Shown: piece after piece, positions 53,825 through 61,672 of the stretch
Layout of the letters: every line of letters starts with the position of its first letter
Numbering within the stretch: position 1 is the stretch's first letter
Source: Sphingomonas citri
GTDB lineage: Bacteria; Pseudomonadota; Alphaproteobacteria; Sphingomonadales; Sphingomonadaceae
Direction of reading: 5' to 3'
Length of the DNA: 64,000 nucleotides
Assembly (NCBI RefSeq): GCF_019429485.1
Contig: NZ_JAHXZN010000008.1
Coordinates: 90,747-154,746 of the forward strand
The notes under the pieces: generated by a model
Told to the model about the DNA's origin: nothing
Database searches by the model: none
Seen by the model: only the letters and a program-made list of their open reading frames with translations
Program-made: the position numbers and the translations under genes

Positions 53825-53859
53825 AGCGCCGGGGCGGGCTCGATGCCCGCACCGGCGCT
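53825..53859 (+). repeat. Second copy of the 53130 hairpin, with paired base changes
   Basis: AGCGCCGGGGCGGGC (53825-53839), loop TCGAT, then GCCCGCACCGGCGCT (53845-53859). Relative to the first copy, A-to-G on the left arm is matched by T-to-C on the right, and one C-to-A gives a mismatch. Flanking GGCGTAGC(A/G)AGGGC is shared with the first copy. Confidence 0.7.
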
Positions 53860-54270
53860 TCCTCGGTCGAGGCGTAGCAAGGGCAGGCCGAAGGGCCGGA
53901 CCGAAGCGAGCGAGCGGGGTGGGGCCGGAGGGTTGTTCACGGCCGACCCGAAACCCCTTTCAGCGGGGTGCGGTCGCCAAGCGGCCGGGCGCGTGCTTGG
54001 GATCGCGTCGCCGAAAGGCCGGGCCGCCACCCCTCGGTCGGTCGTGAACGATCCGCCTCTACTGCCGGGACGCTACTCGCGGGTTAGCCGGCGTGGTTAA
54101 GCTCGTCGGTACGCCGCACAAACCTGCGGCAGCGCCTTACCGGAAGGGGGAAGGTGATCGGGCGCGCGGCGACCAGGTGCGGCCCGCCGGGGCCGCGCCA
54201 AGGCGTCGCGCGGCCGATCACCTGGCGTGGGGGAAACCAGTAGGGTTTCCCCCACAAAGCGACACTGGCG

Positions 54271-54308
54271 AAAAGGGGCCAGCGCCGGGGCTCGCCCGAC
54301 GCTGGCCT
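54271..54308 (-). terminator. Probable terminator of the DUF2493 gene
   Basis: On the minus strand, GGCCAGCG (54307-54300) pairs with CGCTGGCC (54284-54277) with further GC pairing inside, followed by CCTTTT (to 54271). It lies 63 bp past the DUF2493 stop. Confidence 0.7.
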
Positions 54309-54370
54309 GAGGGTTTTCCTGCCAAGGAAAGGGGAGGGCGGCGCGAGGGGGAGCGCGCCGCCCGGGCCGG

Positions 54371-55480
54371 TCAACCGAACGCGGCGCGCTGGGTTGCGAC
54401 GGGGGCGGGGGCCTGTCCGTCGATCCGGAAAGCGTGAGTGGGGATGCGGGCGGCTTTCAGCACCTGCAACAGGTTGGATTGAAGGCCGGAACCCTGACAG
54501 ACAACCGCCTCAACCGGGTTGAGGTTGGCCAGCTGCTCGTTGCGAACGAACCCGGCGCGCTTGCCATAGCGGGCGGTGTTCGGGGTGAAGGCGATCAGGG
54601 TAACGTCGCGGCTCGCGGCCCATGACGCGGCGATGGCGTCGGCGCCTTTGCGCTGCGCGGTGGTGCAAAGCGTCATGTGGGGCACGCGCGCCTTGATCTG
54701 GTCGAGTTTCGCCCAAAGCTGTTGCCAGTCGTGCCACTCCTGACCGCCCGAGAAGACGACAAGCGGGCCGGTGGGATTGCGCTTCTCGCGGTGGTCGGTC
54801 GCGCGCGCTTTCAGGAAGTCGATTGCGGCGATCTGGCTTGCCGTTCCGCCGCTCGATACCTTCGAGCCGCGCGCCGGGGACCAAGGGTGGCCGGTCTGCG
54901 CGCGGTAGCAGTCGGCGGCATAGTCGCGCATGCATTCGATGGCGGCGCGCTGCTCGGTCTTGGTCTGGGCGCGAAGCTGCAATTCCTCCATCTCCACCGC
55001 AAAGATCTCGGAAGGGTCCATGCGGCGCGTCATGTCGGAAAGCTCGGCGCAAAGCCGGTCCTCCTCGCGCTCGAGCTTCTGCGCCTCGTAGTGGAAGGAA
55101 TTGACGAAGCCCCACGCGATGGACTGCGCGCTCGCCTCTAGGCGGGTGTCGCGGAACAGGTCGAACAAGGTTGCCATGATCGCCGCGCAATCGTGCTGCG
55201 CCTCGATCGGCTCGGGCATGTCCAATTCCTGCCGCTCGCCGCCCAACTCCACCATGGACAGCGCGCCGACGTCGCCGAACGCGTCCTGAAAGTTGGTGGT
55301 GGCGGTCGCCTCGGCGTGGCTCTCGGCGGCATCGTCGGCCGTGTCGGTCGCGCGCTGGTCGTGCTCGGCGCTGTCGTCCTGCGCGCTGCAATCGGGCGTG
55401 TCGTTGCGGGCGGCGGGGTTCAGGGCTTCGCCCATCGCGGCGAAGCTGGTAAAGCGGCGGGAGGTCGGGCCGTTCGTCAT
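54371..55480 (-). CDS. DUF2493 (SLOG/YspA-like) nucleotide-binding protein
   Basis: ATG 55480 is taken as start (MTNGPTSRRFTSFAAMGEAL); the frame from 55534 adds 18 residues with poor composition. The 369-residue protein has an acidic N-terminal region, a helical middle (QSIAWGFVNSFHYEAQKLER) and a C-terminal Rossmann-like DUF2493 domain. There LVVFSGGQEWHDWQQLWAKL, LCTTAQRKGADAIAASWAAS and RNEQLANLNPVEAVVCQGSG form the nucleotide-binding loops. SLOG-type proteins bind nucleotide ligands; this form is common on sphingomonad and rhizobial plasmids beside DUF736 genes, as here. Role unproven. Confidence 0.85.
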   Translation of the reverse strand: MTNGPTSRRFTSFAAMGEALNPAARNDTPDCSAQDDSAEHDQRATDTADDAAESHAEATATTNFQDAFGDVGALSMVELGGERQELDMPEPIEAQHDCAAIMATLFDLFRDTRLEASAQSIAWGFVNSFHYEAQKLEREEDRLCAELSDMTRRMDPSEIFAVEMEELQLRAQTKTEQRAAIECMRDYAADCYRAQTGHPWSPARGSKVSSGGTASQIAAIDFLKARATDHREKRNPTGPLVVFSGGQEWHDWQQLWAKLDQIKARVPHMTLCTTAQRKGADAIAASWAASRDVTLIAFTPNTARYGKRAGFVRNEQLANLNPVEAVVCQGSGLQSNLLQVLKAARIPTHAFRIDGQAPAPVATQRAAFG

Positions 55481-55561
55481 GGCTGCAAATCCTTTGGCAG
55501 GGTGGTTTCGGCTAGGGCTGGGGGAGGGTTGCACCCCTCTCCCCGCCCGTCTCGGTGGTGG

Positions 55562-56023
55562 TTACATCTGCGGGACGTAATCCGGGTCGTTGACCTGCTC
55601 GTCGGTGATCTGACCATCGTCAGTCGCGTTGCCCGCGAAGTCGTCGGCGTTGGTGGTGCGGGCGGCGCGGCGGTTGCTGCGGCTGCCGTCCAGATTGGAC
55701 TGGCGCGGCTCGGGGCGGTTCCACACGACGCGGTAACCTTCCTCCATGTTGCCAAAGAGCATGATCTGCAGCGGCTCGCTCAGGCTGGGGTCGTCGAGCT
55801 TGCCCTGAAAGAAGACCTCGCCGGTGCTGTTGCTCTTGAGCTCCCACAGCGCGCCGATCTGCACCCAGCGCTTGGCGACGTTCAGCACCATGATCTCGAA
55901 GGCGGGCGCGCGCTCGTTGGTGCTGTTGGTCGCGCGCAGGCCGAGGCGCGGCAGGTCGATGGTGGCGGTAGCGATCGAGCCGAGAAGCTGACCCTTGACG
56001 ACGGCGAACTGACCGATGTTCAT
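55562..56023 (-). CDS. DUF736 family protein
   Basis: The 153-residue protein begins MNIGQFAVVKGQLLGSIATA and keeps the DUF736 sandwich: IDLPRLGLRATNSTNERAPA, FEIMVLNVAKRWVQIGALWE, VFFQGKLDDPSLSEPLQIML. The acidic C-terminal ~45 residues (TDDGQITDEQVNDPDYVPQM) are an extension beyond the usual ~100-residue domain. DUF736 genes mark alphaproteobacterial plasmids and integrative elements; biochemical role unknown. It lies 81 bp upstream of the DUF2493 gene and likely shares its transcript. Confidence 0.88.
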   Translation of the reverse strand: MNIGQFAVVKGQLLGSIATATIDLPRLGLRATNSTNERAPAFEIMVLNVAKRWVQIGALWELKSNSTGEVFFQGKLDDPSLSEPLQIMLFGNMEEGYRVVWNRPEPRQSNLDGSRSNRRAARTTNADDFAGNATDDGQITDEQVNDPDYVPQM

Positions 56024-56847
56024 AGCACTTACTCCATCTAGGCGGGGGCCTGTCCCCCTGTTGTCTGGGCTTGGGGCCTTTCCCCTCCCGACATCTTTCT
56101 TTTACCCTCTCCCTTCCAGGCATTGAAGCGCATTGATTTCTTGACGCCTTAGTCATCGTACTTGGTGAGTCCGAGCACAAATAGCTCCCGACTAGGGAGC
56201 GTAACTAATCAAATCAAATACGCATTGATCGCGGTAGCGAGCAATTCAGATGAATAGGAACGATGTTTGGGGGGCGTAGCCCCGGCCTGTGATCTCATCG
56301 CACCCGGAGCCGTCCTCGCAGGGGCTCAAGAGGCAGGCACGGCCGGCGGGGTCAACACGAATCACGGAGTGTCTGCCGCTTTAGCGGTAGAAACCGTTAT
56401 TCTTGTTGAGGCGTCTTCAAACAAATAAAAGCATTGCCAGCTCTGCTGGCAATTCTCCTTTGACGCCGACCCCGTCGGACGGGTCTGGCACGCAGAGACA
56501 CTGAGAGACGGCGAAGGGTGCGATGAGATCATTGGCCCAACAAACAATCATCATGCGCGCAAGCGCATGATTCCCCAGCCGCAGGCTGCCGGCGGTGCCC
56601 GCCGAGCTGGATAGGCCGCGTGAGGAGAGGGCAGGGGGCAGCGCCGCGCATCCGCGTCAGACGCCTCAGGAGCGCCGTGGAGGCGTCTCGGGACCCGGAC
56701 AAGGGATCGTGACCGCTTGCGGCGGAGACCCGCTTCAGCGGGGCTCCGGTCGGCTTTAGCCGACTAGAGCCCGGCCCCGCCCATCGGGCGGGGTGGCCCT
56801 GCAACTCAGATGGCGAGCTGAAGCGTGAAGCCGTTGGAGCTAAGCTC
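56024..56847. other. Intergenic region with a series of short hairpins
   Basis: About 820 bp without a gene. Hairpins occur at 56373-56390 (CTGCCGCT-TT-AGCGGTAG), 56433-56453 (ATTGCCAG/CTGGCAAT), 56550-56571 (ATCATGCGC/GCGCATGAT), 56713-56722, 56729-56742, 56749-56764 (GTCGGCT-TT-AGCCGAC), 56775-56793 (CCCCGCCC/GGGCGGGG) and 56836-56848. A smaller dyad GCTCCC/GGGAGC is at 56184-56200. No A+T-rich or iteron-like origin was recognised. Confidence 0.7.
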
Positions 56848-57309
56848 CTAAGAGACCCACTTCATCTGGGGTTTGCCGTCGAGGCGCCAGCCCTGCGACG
56901 TCCGAACATAGCGCGACACGAGACCTCCTCCGCACAAGCCCGAGCAAGTGTAGCTCCATTCGACAGTTGCGGACTTCCCATCGGCAGAAACCTTGGGAAC
57001 GCCGAAGCTGTAGATGAACGTAGGTGGAATGGGCTTGCCGGGTACAGAAGCGTGAACATTGGCGCGTGACCACGCCGCGTTATCCGCGGCTGAATACCCC
57101 GCAGGAAGCATCTCGCGAAGCTCAGGACAGGACGTCAACAGGCCCGGATGGGTCGGGTCAACGTCAACATAGTAGGAGGTGTCACCCGATTTTGAGTGAG
57201 GAATCGCGAGGTCTCGAAGCGCAACGCGGCCGACTTCGCAAACCACTGCCGGCGTGAGTGCGTCAGCGGTAGAGACACCGGCGAAAAAAATGACAATCAA
57301 AGCTAACAT
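56848..57309 (-). CDS. Secreted hypothetical protein
   Basis: The 153-residue protein has a signal peptide (MLALIVIFFAGVSTADA, cleaved before LTP). The mature domain has six Cys (in VVCEVG, TSCPELRE, CSGLCGG and others), implying disulfides. DTSYYVDVDPTHPGLL and ATVEWSYTCSGLCGGGLVSR read like a small beta-rich, lysozyme-inhibitor-sized fold, and the last residues (DGKPQMKWVS) resemble NTF2-like or ketosteroid-type endings. Base composition is lower in GC than its neighbours, suggesting separate transfer. No family is assigned. Confidence 0.68.
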   Translation of the reverse strand: MLALIVIFFAGVSTADALTPAVVCEVGRVALRDLAIPHSKSGDTSYYVDVDPTHPGLLTSCPELREMLPAGYSAADNAAWSRANVHASVPGKPIPPTFIYSFGVPKVSADGKSATVEWSYTCSGLCGGGLVSRYVRTSQGWRLDGKPQMKWVS

Positions 57310-57409
57310 AGCGTCCTCTCAGTCCGACAAGACCCGTTATTTGCTCTTCGCAGGCGTCGAAAGGCACCAGGAGCCAGATTGAGTCCGATGTGTAGGAATG
57401 AAAAGCCGA

Positions 57410-57526
57410 TCATCTGCTCGTACGGCTACGGTTACGCAGGAGGATTTTCATCGAGTGGACGTATGTAGCGCCGGCGATCAGCACGGCGGCTACCGCAGGG
57501 ACAGTCAGGATTACGGCTGTTTTCAT
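57410..57526 (-). CDS. 38-residue single-pass membrane peptide, translationally coupled
   Basis: ATG 57526 overlaps the stop of the upstream gene as ATGA (57523-57526). The product starts MKTAVILTVPAVAAVLIAGA, one membrane helix, followed by a basic tail (MKILLRNRSRTSR) that sets the N-out/C-in orientation by the positive-inside rule. Coupling and clean composition argue that it is real despite its length. Function unknown; it probably works with the two-helix membrane protein encoded just before it. Confidence 0.6.
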   Translation of the reverse strand: MKTAVILTVPAVAAVLIAGATYVHSMKILLRNRSRTSR

Positions 57527-57846
57527 GATGCCTCACCTGACAGGTTTTGCCGCGGCGCCGGCCGGCGCAGGTGCTGGAAGGCCTGCACGTCGGGGAAGAG
57601 CAGGCGAGGGAGGTCGAGGAGCCAACCCGACGTGGTCCAGCATCCGATCGCCGCCAGTAGCCAGACGCCGATGTAGGATTGGCCGGCGACGTCGTCGGCC
57701 AGGCTGCCGTAGGACCTCATGAGCCAGACGAGCAGGGCAGCAAATAGGAACGTGCGCTTCCAGGTGTAGCGATCAGTGATGCCTCGCAGGCGGCGCTCGA
57801 GGTCGATCACCGGATCTCGGCCGGGATGTCTGCGGTGCTGATCCAT
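57523..57846 (-). CDS. Two-helix membrane protein, hypothetical
   Basis: ATG 57846 (MDQHRRHPGRDPVIDLERRL) is preferred over the upstream frame start at 57912. The 107-residue protein has a polar N-terminus, two membrane helices (TFLFAALLVWLMRSYGS and SYIGVWLLAAIGCWTTSGWL) and a basic Pro-rich tail. It is coupled by ATGA to the 38-residue peptide gene. It lies divergent from the BLUF gene with about 106 bp between, so their promoters may share that gap. No family is recognised. Confidence 0.65.
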   Translation of the reverse strand: MDQHRRHPGRDPVIDLERRLRGITDRYTWKRTFLFAALLVWLMRSYGSLADDVAGQSYIGVWLLAAIGCWTTSGWLLDLPRLLFPDVQAFQHLRRPAPRQNLSGEAS

Positions 57847-57952
57847 GCTGCCGTTCTCCCTGCGATCATCGATAGCGCAGGCTGCAGAGCGGGGAAACTC
57901 GACTGCCGTCAATCTTGCTCCAAATCAGCCGCGAAGCTCCTAAATAGGGCGC

Positions 57953-58339
57953 ATGGCCTCGAACGACACCGGCGCGTTGCGCCGCCTCATCTACACCAGC
58001 CGCGCGAACGATCACGACCTGGTGGACATCCTGCGGGTGAGCCGCGCGAACAACGGCATCGACGGGATCAGCGGCCTGTTGCTGGCGAAGCAAGGCATGT
58101 TCGCGCAGGTGCTCGAAGGCCCGCCCGAGAGCGTAGCGACCACTTTCGAGCGCATTCGACATGACAACCGGCACTCGCAGGTCGAGGTGCTGAGCGACAC
58201 GGCGGAAGCGGAGCGGGCGTTCGGCGACTGGGCCATGGCGGGTCTACCCGGCGAGGACGATGTATCGGTGCGCGAGCGCTTGGCGGTGCTGACGAATGGG
58301 GCGCCGGCGACGATCAAGATGGTCTTCCAGGGTTCCTGA
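57953..58339 (+). CDS. BLUF-domain blue-light sensor
   Basis: The 128-residue protein is a stand-alone BLUF domain. RRLIYTSRAN carries the photoactive Tyr14, SRANNGIDGISGLLL carries the flavin-binding Asn, and GMFAQVLEGPPESV carries the switch Gln52. ERIRHDNRHSQVEVLSD and FGDWAMAG carry the semi-conserved Trp/Met near residue 92. It binds FAD and changes hydrogen bonding on blue light. With no output domain it must act through a partner; a single-domain response regulator is encoded about 1 kb away on the opposite strand, but a link is not shown. Confidence 0.93.
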   Translation: MASNDTGALRRLIYTSRANDHDLVDILRVSRANNGIDGISGLLLAKQGMFAQVLEGPPESVATTFERIRHDNRHSQVEVLSDTAEAERAFGDWAMAGLPGEDDVSVRERLAVLTNGAPATIKMVFQGS

Positions 58340-58377
58340 CGTGACGTAAGGATGCCGAAGACGCGGTGCGCAGCGAT

Positions 58378-58653
58378 TTAGCGAACGCCCGGTGGATGGG
58401 GCGCTGCGATCCAGGCGTCGATGTCGCGGCCAGCCTCCTCCCGCAACTCGCGCATGTCGTTGCGGGTGAGCCGGCCGTCGGCCCACGCGGCGCTATAAGC
58501 AGCGGCTCCCTTCGGGCCGGCTTGCGCCAGCACCTGCGCGGCACGCTGCTCGCTCAAGGAGACCGTCGCCAGGTTGAAGAAGCACCACATAGCGGCAGCG
58601 GCGCAAAGACAGGCGAGGCCCGTCCCGATGCCGACGAATGCCTCTCGCCGCAT
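58378..58653 (-). CDS. Small membrane-anchored hypothetical protein
   Basis: A 91-residue protein with an N-terminal helix (FVGIGTGLACLCAAAAMWCF) that is either a signal anchor or an uncleaved signal. An exposed helical part follows (LSEQRAAQVLAQAGPKGAAA, RLTRNDMRELREEAGRDIDA). It ends 38 bp from the convergent BLUF gene and starts 3 bp after the next membrane protein gene, so the two are probably co-transcribed. No family is recognised. Confidence 0.6.
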   Translation of the reverse strand: MRREAFVGIGTGLACLCAAAAMWCFFNLATVSLSEQRAAQVLAQAGPKGAAAYSAAWADGRLTRNDMRELREEAGRDIDAWIAAPHPPGVR

Positions 58654-58656
58654 GGG

Positions 58657-58890
58657 TCAGCTGCTCCGCAACACGCCGAGGCGCGCCCGTAGATAGCCGA
58701 GGCCGAAGACGTAGATCGGGACGACGATAATGGCGGACGCTCCCCATACCCACGGGTCGACGTCTGCGTAGACGAGCAGGGCGACGACCGCGAACCAGTA
58801 GGCCGTGTCGACGAGGTTCATGACGGACTTGAGGTGATCCCGGCGGCTGGTCTCGGGGATAGCGAGACGTGCTCTGTCAGGCTCGGCCAT
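58657..58890 (-). CDS. Small two-helix membrane protein
   Basis: ATG 58890 begins MAEPDRARLAIPETSRRDHL; the frame start at 58923 adds 11 residues and is less likely. The 77-residue protein has two hydrophobic helices (LVDTAYWFAVVALLVYAD and VWGASAIIVVPIYVFGLGYL) joined by a short loop with DPWVWG. It is 3 bp upstream of the next gene in the same strand. Function unknown. Confidence 0.62.
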   Translation of the reverse strand: MAEPDRARLAIPETSRRDHLKSVMNLVDTAYWFAVVALLVYADVDPWVWGASAIIVVPIYVFGLGYLRARLGVLRSS

Positions 58891-58962
58891 GATCGTCGCT
58901 CCCGTTGAGTTCAAAACGAACATACCGCACTCGGCATCGAAGCCAACCGGGGTTGCCTCCGA

Positions 58963-59373
58963 TCAGACAGCGTTCCGTAGCGGCTCCGGCTTCTTGCCGT
59001 CCGGCAGTATGGCGCGAAGGTGCTGGTGGACCATGGGCGTGGAGAAAGGCTTGCTCAGGAAGGTCGCCTTGTCGGGCAGATCGCCGTCCTCCGGCTTCAC
59101 GCGGCCGCTCGCGATCACGATCTCGATCCACGGGTAGAGCTCGGCGACGTGTCGCGCCAAGGCAAAGCCATCGGTGTCACCCGGCATGTCGACGTCGGAG
59201 AAGAGCAGGGTGATAGTATGGGCGTATTCGGGCAGCATCAGGATCGCGGCGTCACCGTCGTTCGCTTCGTGTGTCCGGAACCCCGCGTCTTCCAGGATGC
59301 CAGAGGCATCCATGAGGATGATCGGATCGTCGTCGACAACGAGCGCGTAAGGGGTAGTGGAAGGGACCATCAT
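58963..59373 (-). CDS. Single-domain response regulator (CheY-like)
   Basis: The product starts at ATG 59373 with AAGG just upstream (the long frame to 59550 is not homologous). The 136-residue receiver domain has the acidic pocket DDD (14-16), phosphoacceptor Asp60 in LLFSDVDMPGDTDGF, Thr/Ser switch region VIASGRVKPED and the conserved Lys in FLSKPFSTP. There is no DNA-binding or enzymatic output. Such regulators in sphingomonads often sit in general-stress or light pathways; no histidine kinase gene is in the window. A TATAAT occurs about 60 bp upstream of the start on this strand. Confidence 0.9.
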   Translation of the reverse strand: MMVPSTTPYALVVDDDPIILMDASGILEDAGFRTHEANDGDAAILMLPEYAHTITLLFSDVDMPGDTDGFALARHVAELYPWIEIVIASGRVKPEDGDLPDKATFLSKPFSTPMVHQHLRAILPDGKKPEPLRNAV

Positions 59374-59462
59374 CCTTGAACCCCCTGATCGCTCCCAAGG
59401 GCCCGTTATCGCGCGATTATAAGTCGTACCCTTGTCCCGGTGTGAGGCGCCTCGCCGCGAGC

Positions 59463-59834
59463 CTATCGGCCGAAGCCGTCGCGGCCGTTGAACCAGGCTT
59501 GCGATCGACGCCGGTTCCGCGTGGCTAACACCGCGAAGGCGATCGACCAACCGAGCAGAACCGCGAGGAGGCCGCTAGCGGGCGCCTGCGCTAGCAGCAG
59601 CACAATCATCGAGATCGAGGCCGCGGCGCCGAGGATGAGCAGCTGACTGCCGTTCGCCGGCTGCGGCAGCCCGCTACGGTCGACGCGCCAGTCGTGGGGC
59701 TGCGAGGCATGTCGGAAAGCGACGACGGCGTTCCAGACGGCAATCGCCAGTGCGATCAGCGTGCCGGCGGTCAAGAGAATGGTGATAGCGTTTACCTCGA
59801 AGCCGGTGGTGGAGAATGTCACCGCTGATATCAC
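59463..59834 (-). CDS. Three-helix membrane protein, hypothetical
   Basis: GTG 59834 overlaps the stop of the upstream peptidase gene by 4 bp (GTGA), so the two are coupled. The 123-residue protein has hydrophobic helices at about 16-38 (AITILLTAGTLIALAIAVWN), 66-84 (LLILGAAASISMIVLLLAQA) and 87-104, with a polar loop carrying HASQPHDWRVDRSGLP between the first two. It may anchor or assist the secreted peptidase. No family is assigned. Confidence 0.65.
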   Translation of the reverse strand: MISAVTFSTTGFEVNAITILLTAGTLIALAIAVWNAVVAFRHASQPHDWRVDRSGLPQPANGSQLLILGAAASISMIVLLLAQAPASGLLAVLLGWSIAFAVLATRNRRRSQAWFNGRDGFGR

Positions 59835-60853
59835 TTAGAGTTTTCACCGGTAGTCGCTTTTGTGCACTGGCTTGATAGCCAATTATTTACAACCGACTCT
59901 AAATCGGAGCCATCAACCTGCTCATCGGGCACGATTGGTCCAACGTATTCCTTCCCAAACCGATCTTGCACCGCCGTCTCCGTGAGTGCGAGGGCAGCGC
60001 CATCGGATAGACGATAGACCTTATTCGCCGATGTGAAGCCGGCTGAAGGGCTTCCGAAAATGCGGGTATTCGCGCGGCCGATGAAGGCAATCGCCGCCAT
60101 CTCGCCTGAACTAGCTGTCTGCGACCCTATCAGGACCGCCAGCGGAGCTGACGCATGCCGAAGCGAAAACGTGGGTGACGTTGCTCCAGTTGAAACAGCC
60201 GAGTAGACGATGTTTCCCGCGCGACGGGTCCATTCTTGCTTGGTTCGATCCGGAAGTACGAAATAGCCAAACGGCGGTCCGCCGAGTAGCGGGTCCAACC
60301 CTTGCAGCATAGGCCACATATTTCCGCCGTTATTTCCTCTGAGATCTACGATAAAGCCGCAGAGGTTATGCTTGTCCATATCGAGGAGAGCGGTGCGGAG
60401 AGTTGAGGAGTATCGAAGCCCCAACGCTGGCCCATCAGATCCTAATGTGTTGAGTCCGGGAAGGTATAGATAGCCAAACTTATTTTCCACCAGCCTTGAC
60501 ATCGGTAACGTCGCGGTCGGCATCGGCCCCGCGGTCGCCTCGCTTTGCCTGTTGGGCTTTTCTCCCGATGAAGACTCGGGCTCAGCTAAGAACGAGTGAG
60601 GCTCGTTCAGGCTAGCTAGGAGAAATCTGATCGCCCTGTACGTATCGGACGGCTGCTTGGCTGCGGCTAGCAGAGCTCGTGCGCGTGGCTCGATCATCGC
60701 CCAGTCGGCCTTACTGCTTTTTCGATGGTGTTGCTTGATCAACCCAAGCGCTTGCTTGTAATACGCAAGCGCGACACCATTCGGCGGGACGGGCCTGCCC
60801 GTCGGAGCGATCAGCATCGCAGCTGCAGTAAGGCACGTCACTGACCTTAGCAT
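59831..60853 (-). CDS. S41-family peptidase (tail-specific protease type)
   Basis: ATG 60853 gives a signal peptide (MLRSVTCLTAAAMLIAPTG); the frame start at 60889 would precede it with 12 polar residues. The 340-residue protein shows GYLYLPGLNTLGSDGP and CGFIVDLRGNNGGNMWPMLQ, the S41 signature strand. The catalytic Ser lies in SQTASSGEMAAIAF, and TRIFGSPSAGFTSAN follows. No PDZ domain is obvious between signal and catalytic core, unlike CtpA. It should cleave periplasmic or cell-surface substrates. GC is lower than its neighbours. Coupled to a small membrane protein gene. Confidence 0.85.
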   Translation of the reverse strand: MLRSVTCLTAAAMLIAPTGRPVPPNGVALAYYKQALGLIKQHHRKSSKADWAMIEPRARALLAAAKQPSDTYRAIRFLLASLNEPHSFLAEPESSSGEKPNRQSEATAGPMPTATLPMSRLVENKFGYLYLPGLNTLGSDGPALGLRYSSTLRTALLDMDKHNLCGFIVDLRGNNGGNMWPMLQGLDPLLGGPPFGYFVLPDRTKQEWTRRAGNIVYSAVSTGATSPTFSLRHASAPLAVLIGSQTASSGEMAAIAFIGRANTRIFGSPSAGFTSANKVYRLSDGAALALTETAVQDRFGKEYVGPIVPDEQVDGSDLESVVNNWLSSQCTKATTGENSK

Positions 60854-61008
60854 TGACCGATCCTCCGCGCCTTTGAAGCTGCTAGGCACCAGCAGTTTTT
60901 TGAAAACTGACGCACTCTCCAGCGCCTGCTTTAGCGCCGTAGCTGGGCAGAAAAAGACTTGCGCACCCCGTTCACGTTATGTTCAATGCGCGCCACAGGA
61001 GGACGGCC

Positions 61009-61473
61009 ATGAAGTTGAAGGACGCGATGCGCGGCTATGATTACGATCTGCCGCTGAAGGATGCGCTGAACGATCGCGAGCTGTCGGTCGATCGTCGGGT
61101 CATGGCTGGCGCGACGGTCGGGATCGGCCTGGACGTGGCGTACCTGTCGGTGTGCCAGCTCGAGGAGGCGTTCGCCGCGCTGGCCACGGATCTCAGCAAC
61201 GGCGTCGAGCAGGGTCGCGGATACGAGGACCTGGCGGACATCCTCAAGGATCAGAGCCCGTATCAGATGCGGATCTGGCACCTGCTGGACACAACGCCGC
61301 TCGAGCTCGCGCTCGAGGACCTCGCGTGGCTCAAGAGCCTGACCTACCGGCGCGCGCGCATGGCACGCGTCGTCAGCGAGGAGAAGCTGGCGATCCGGTA
61401 CGTCACCGACGAGGCACTATGCGAGGGCGTGACCGCGGCGCAGCTGATGGCTCGGGTCTCCGCGGCTGACTGA
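61009..61473 (+). CDS. Hypothetical cytoplasmic protein
   Basis: ATG 61009 (MKLKDAMRGYDYDLPLKDAL) follows AGGAGGACGG by few bases, so it is preferred to the start at 60979. The 154-residue protein is acidic and helical (VCQLEEAFAALATDLSNGVE, LADILKDQSPYQMRIWHLLD, LALEDLAWLKSLTYRRARMA). There is no signal, membrane helix or recognised domain. It is a lone plus-strand gene, convergent with the 62-residue gene after it. Codon use is like that of the neighbours, which supports expression. Confidence 0.65.
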   Translation: MKLKDAMRGYDYDLPLKDALNDRELSVDRRVMAGATVGIGLDVAYLSVCQLEEAFAALATDLSNGVEQGRGYEDLADILKDQSPYQMRIWHLLDTTPLELALEDLAWLKSLTYRRARMARVVSEEKLAIRYVTDEALCEGVTAAQLMARVSAAD

Positions 61474-61483
61474 TTGTGGGTCG

Positions 61484-61672
61484 TCAGGCGACCTGGGCGA
61501 GCATCGTCTCAGGCGCCTGCGGCCGGCGACGCGAGACGCGGAACGGCTGGACCGGGTTGCCGGTGCGCACCACGAACTGATCGACGCCTGTCGCCTCGCG
61601 CAGCTGCACAGCCACGGCATAGGCATTGTCGAACGAGGCAAGCGTACGCGCTGCGGGTGCGATGATGCTCAT
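61484..61672 (-). CDS. Small hypothetical protein (62 residues)
   Basis: ATG 61672 has AAGGA about 8 bp upstream. The product starts MSIIAPAARTLASFDNAYAV and continues AVQLREATGVDQFVVRTGNP then a basic, Gln/Ala-rich end. Hydrophobic/charged alternation suggests a small alpha-beta fold. The longer frame reaching 62041 is a shadow. It converges with the 61009 gene (10-bp gap between stops). Family unknown. Confidence 0.55.
   Translation of the reverse strand: MSIIAPAARTLASFDNAYAVAVQLREATGVDQFVVRTGNPVQPFRVSRRRPQAPETMLAQVA

Larger units (their letters stand above)
53623..54370. other. Hairpin-rich intergenic region
   Basis: About 750 bp with no supported gene. It holds adjacent 12-bp palindromes CCGCGTAAGCGG (53687-53698) and CCGCTTTAGCGG (53699-53710), ATTTTGC-GTA-GCAAAAT (53725-53741), and the hairpin 53825-53859, a mutated copy of the one at 53130. 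A long dyad around GGGGGAAACC/GGTTTCCCCC lies near 54226-54254. Plus-strand frames here are GC artefacts. Confidence 0.55.

Noticed and set aside
56024..56847. Replication origin in the hairpin-rich gap
   Set aside because: No replication initiator gene, no iteron set and no AT-rich segment were found; hairpins alone do not support an origin.
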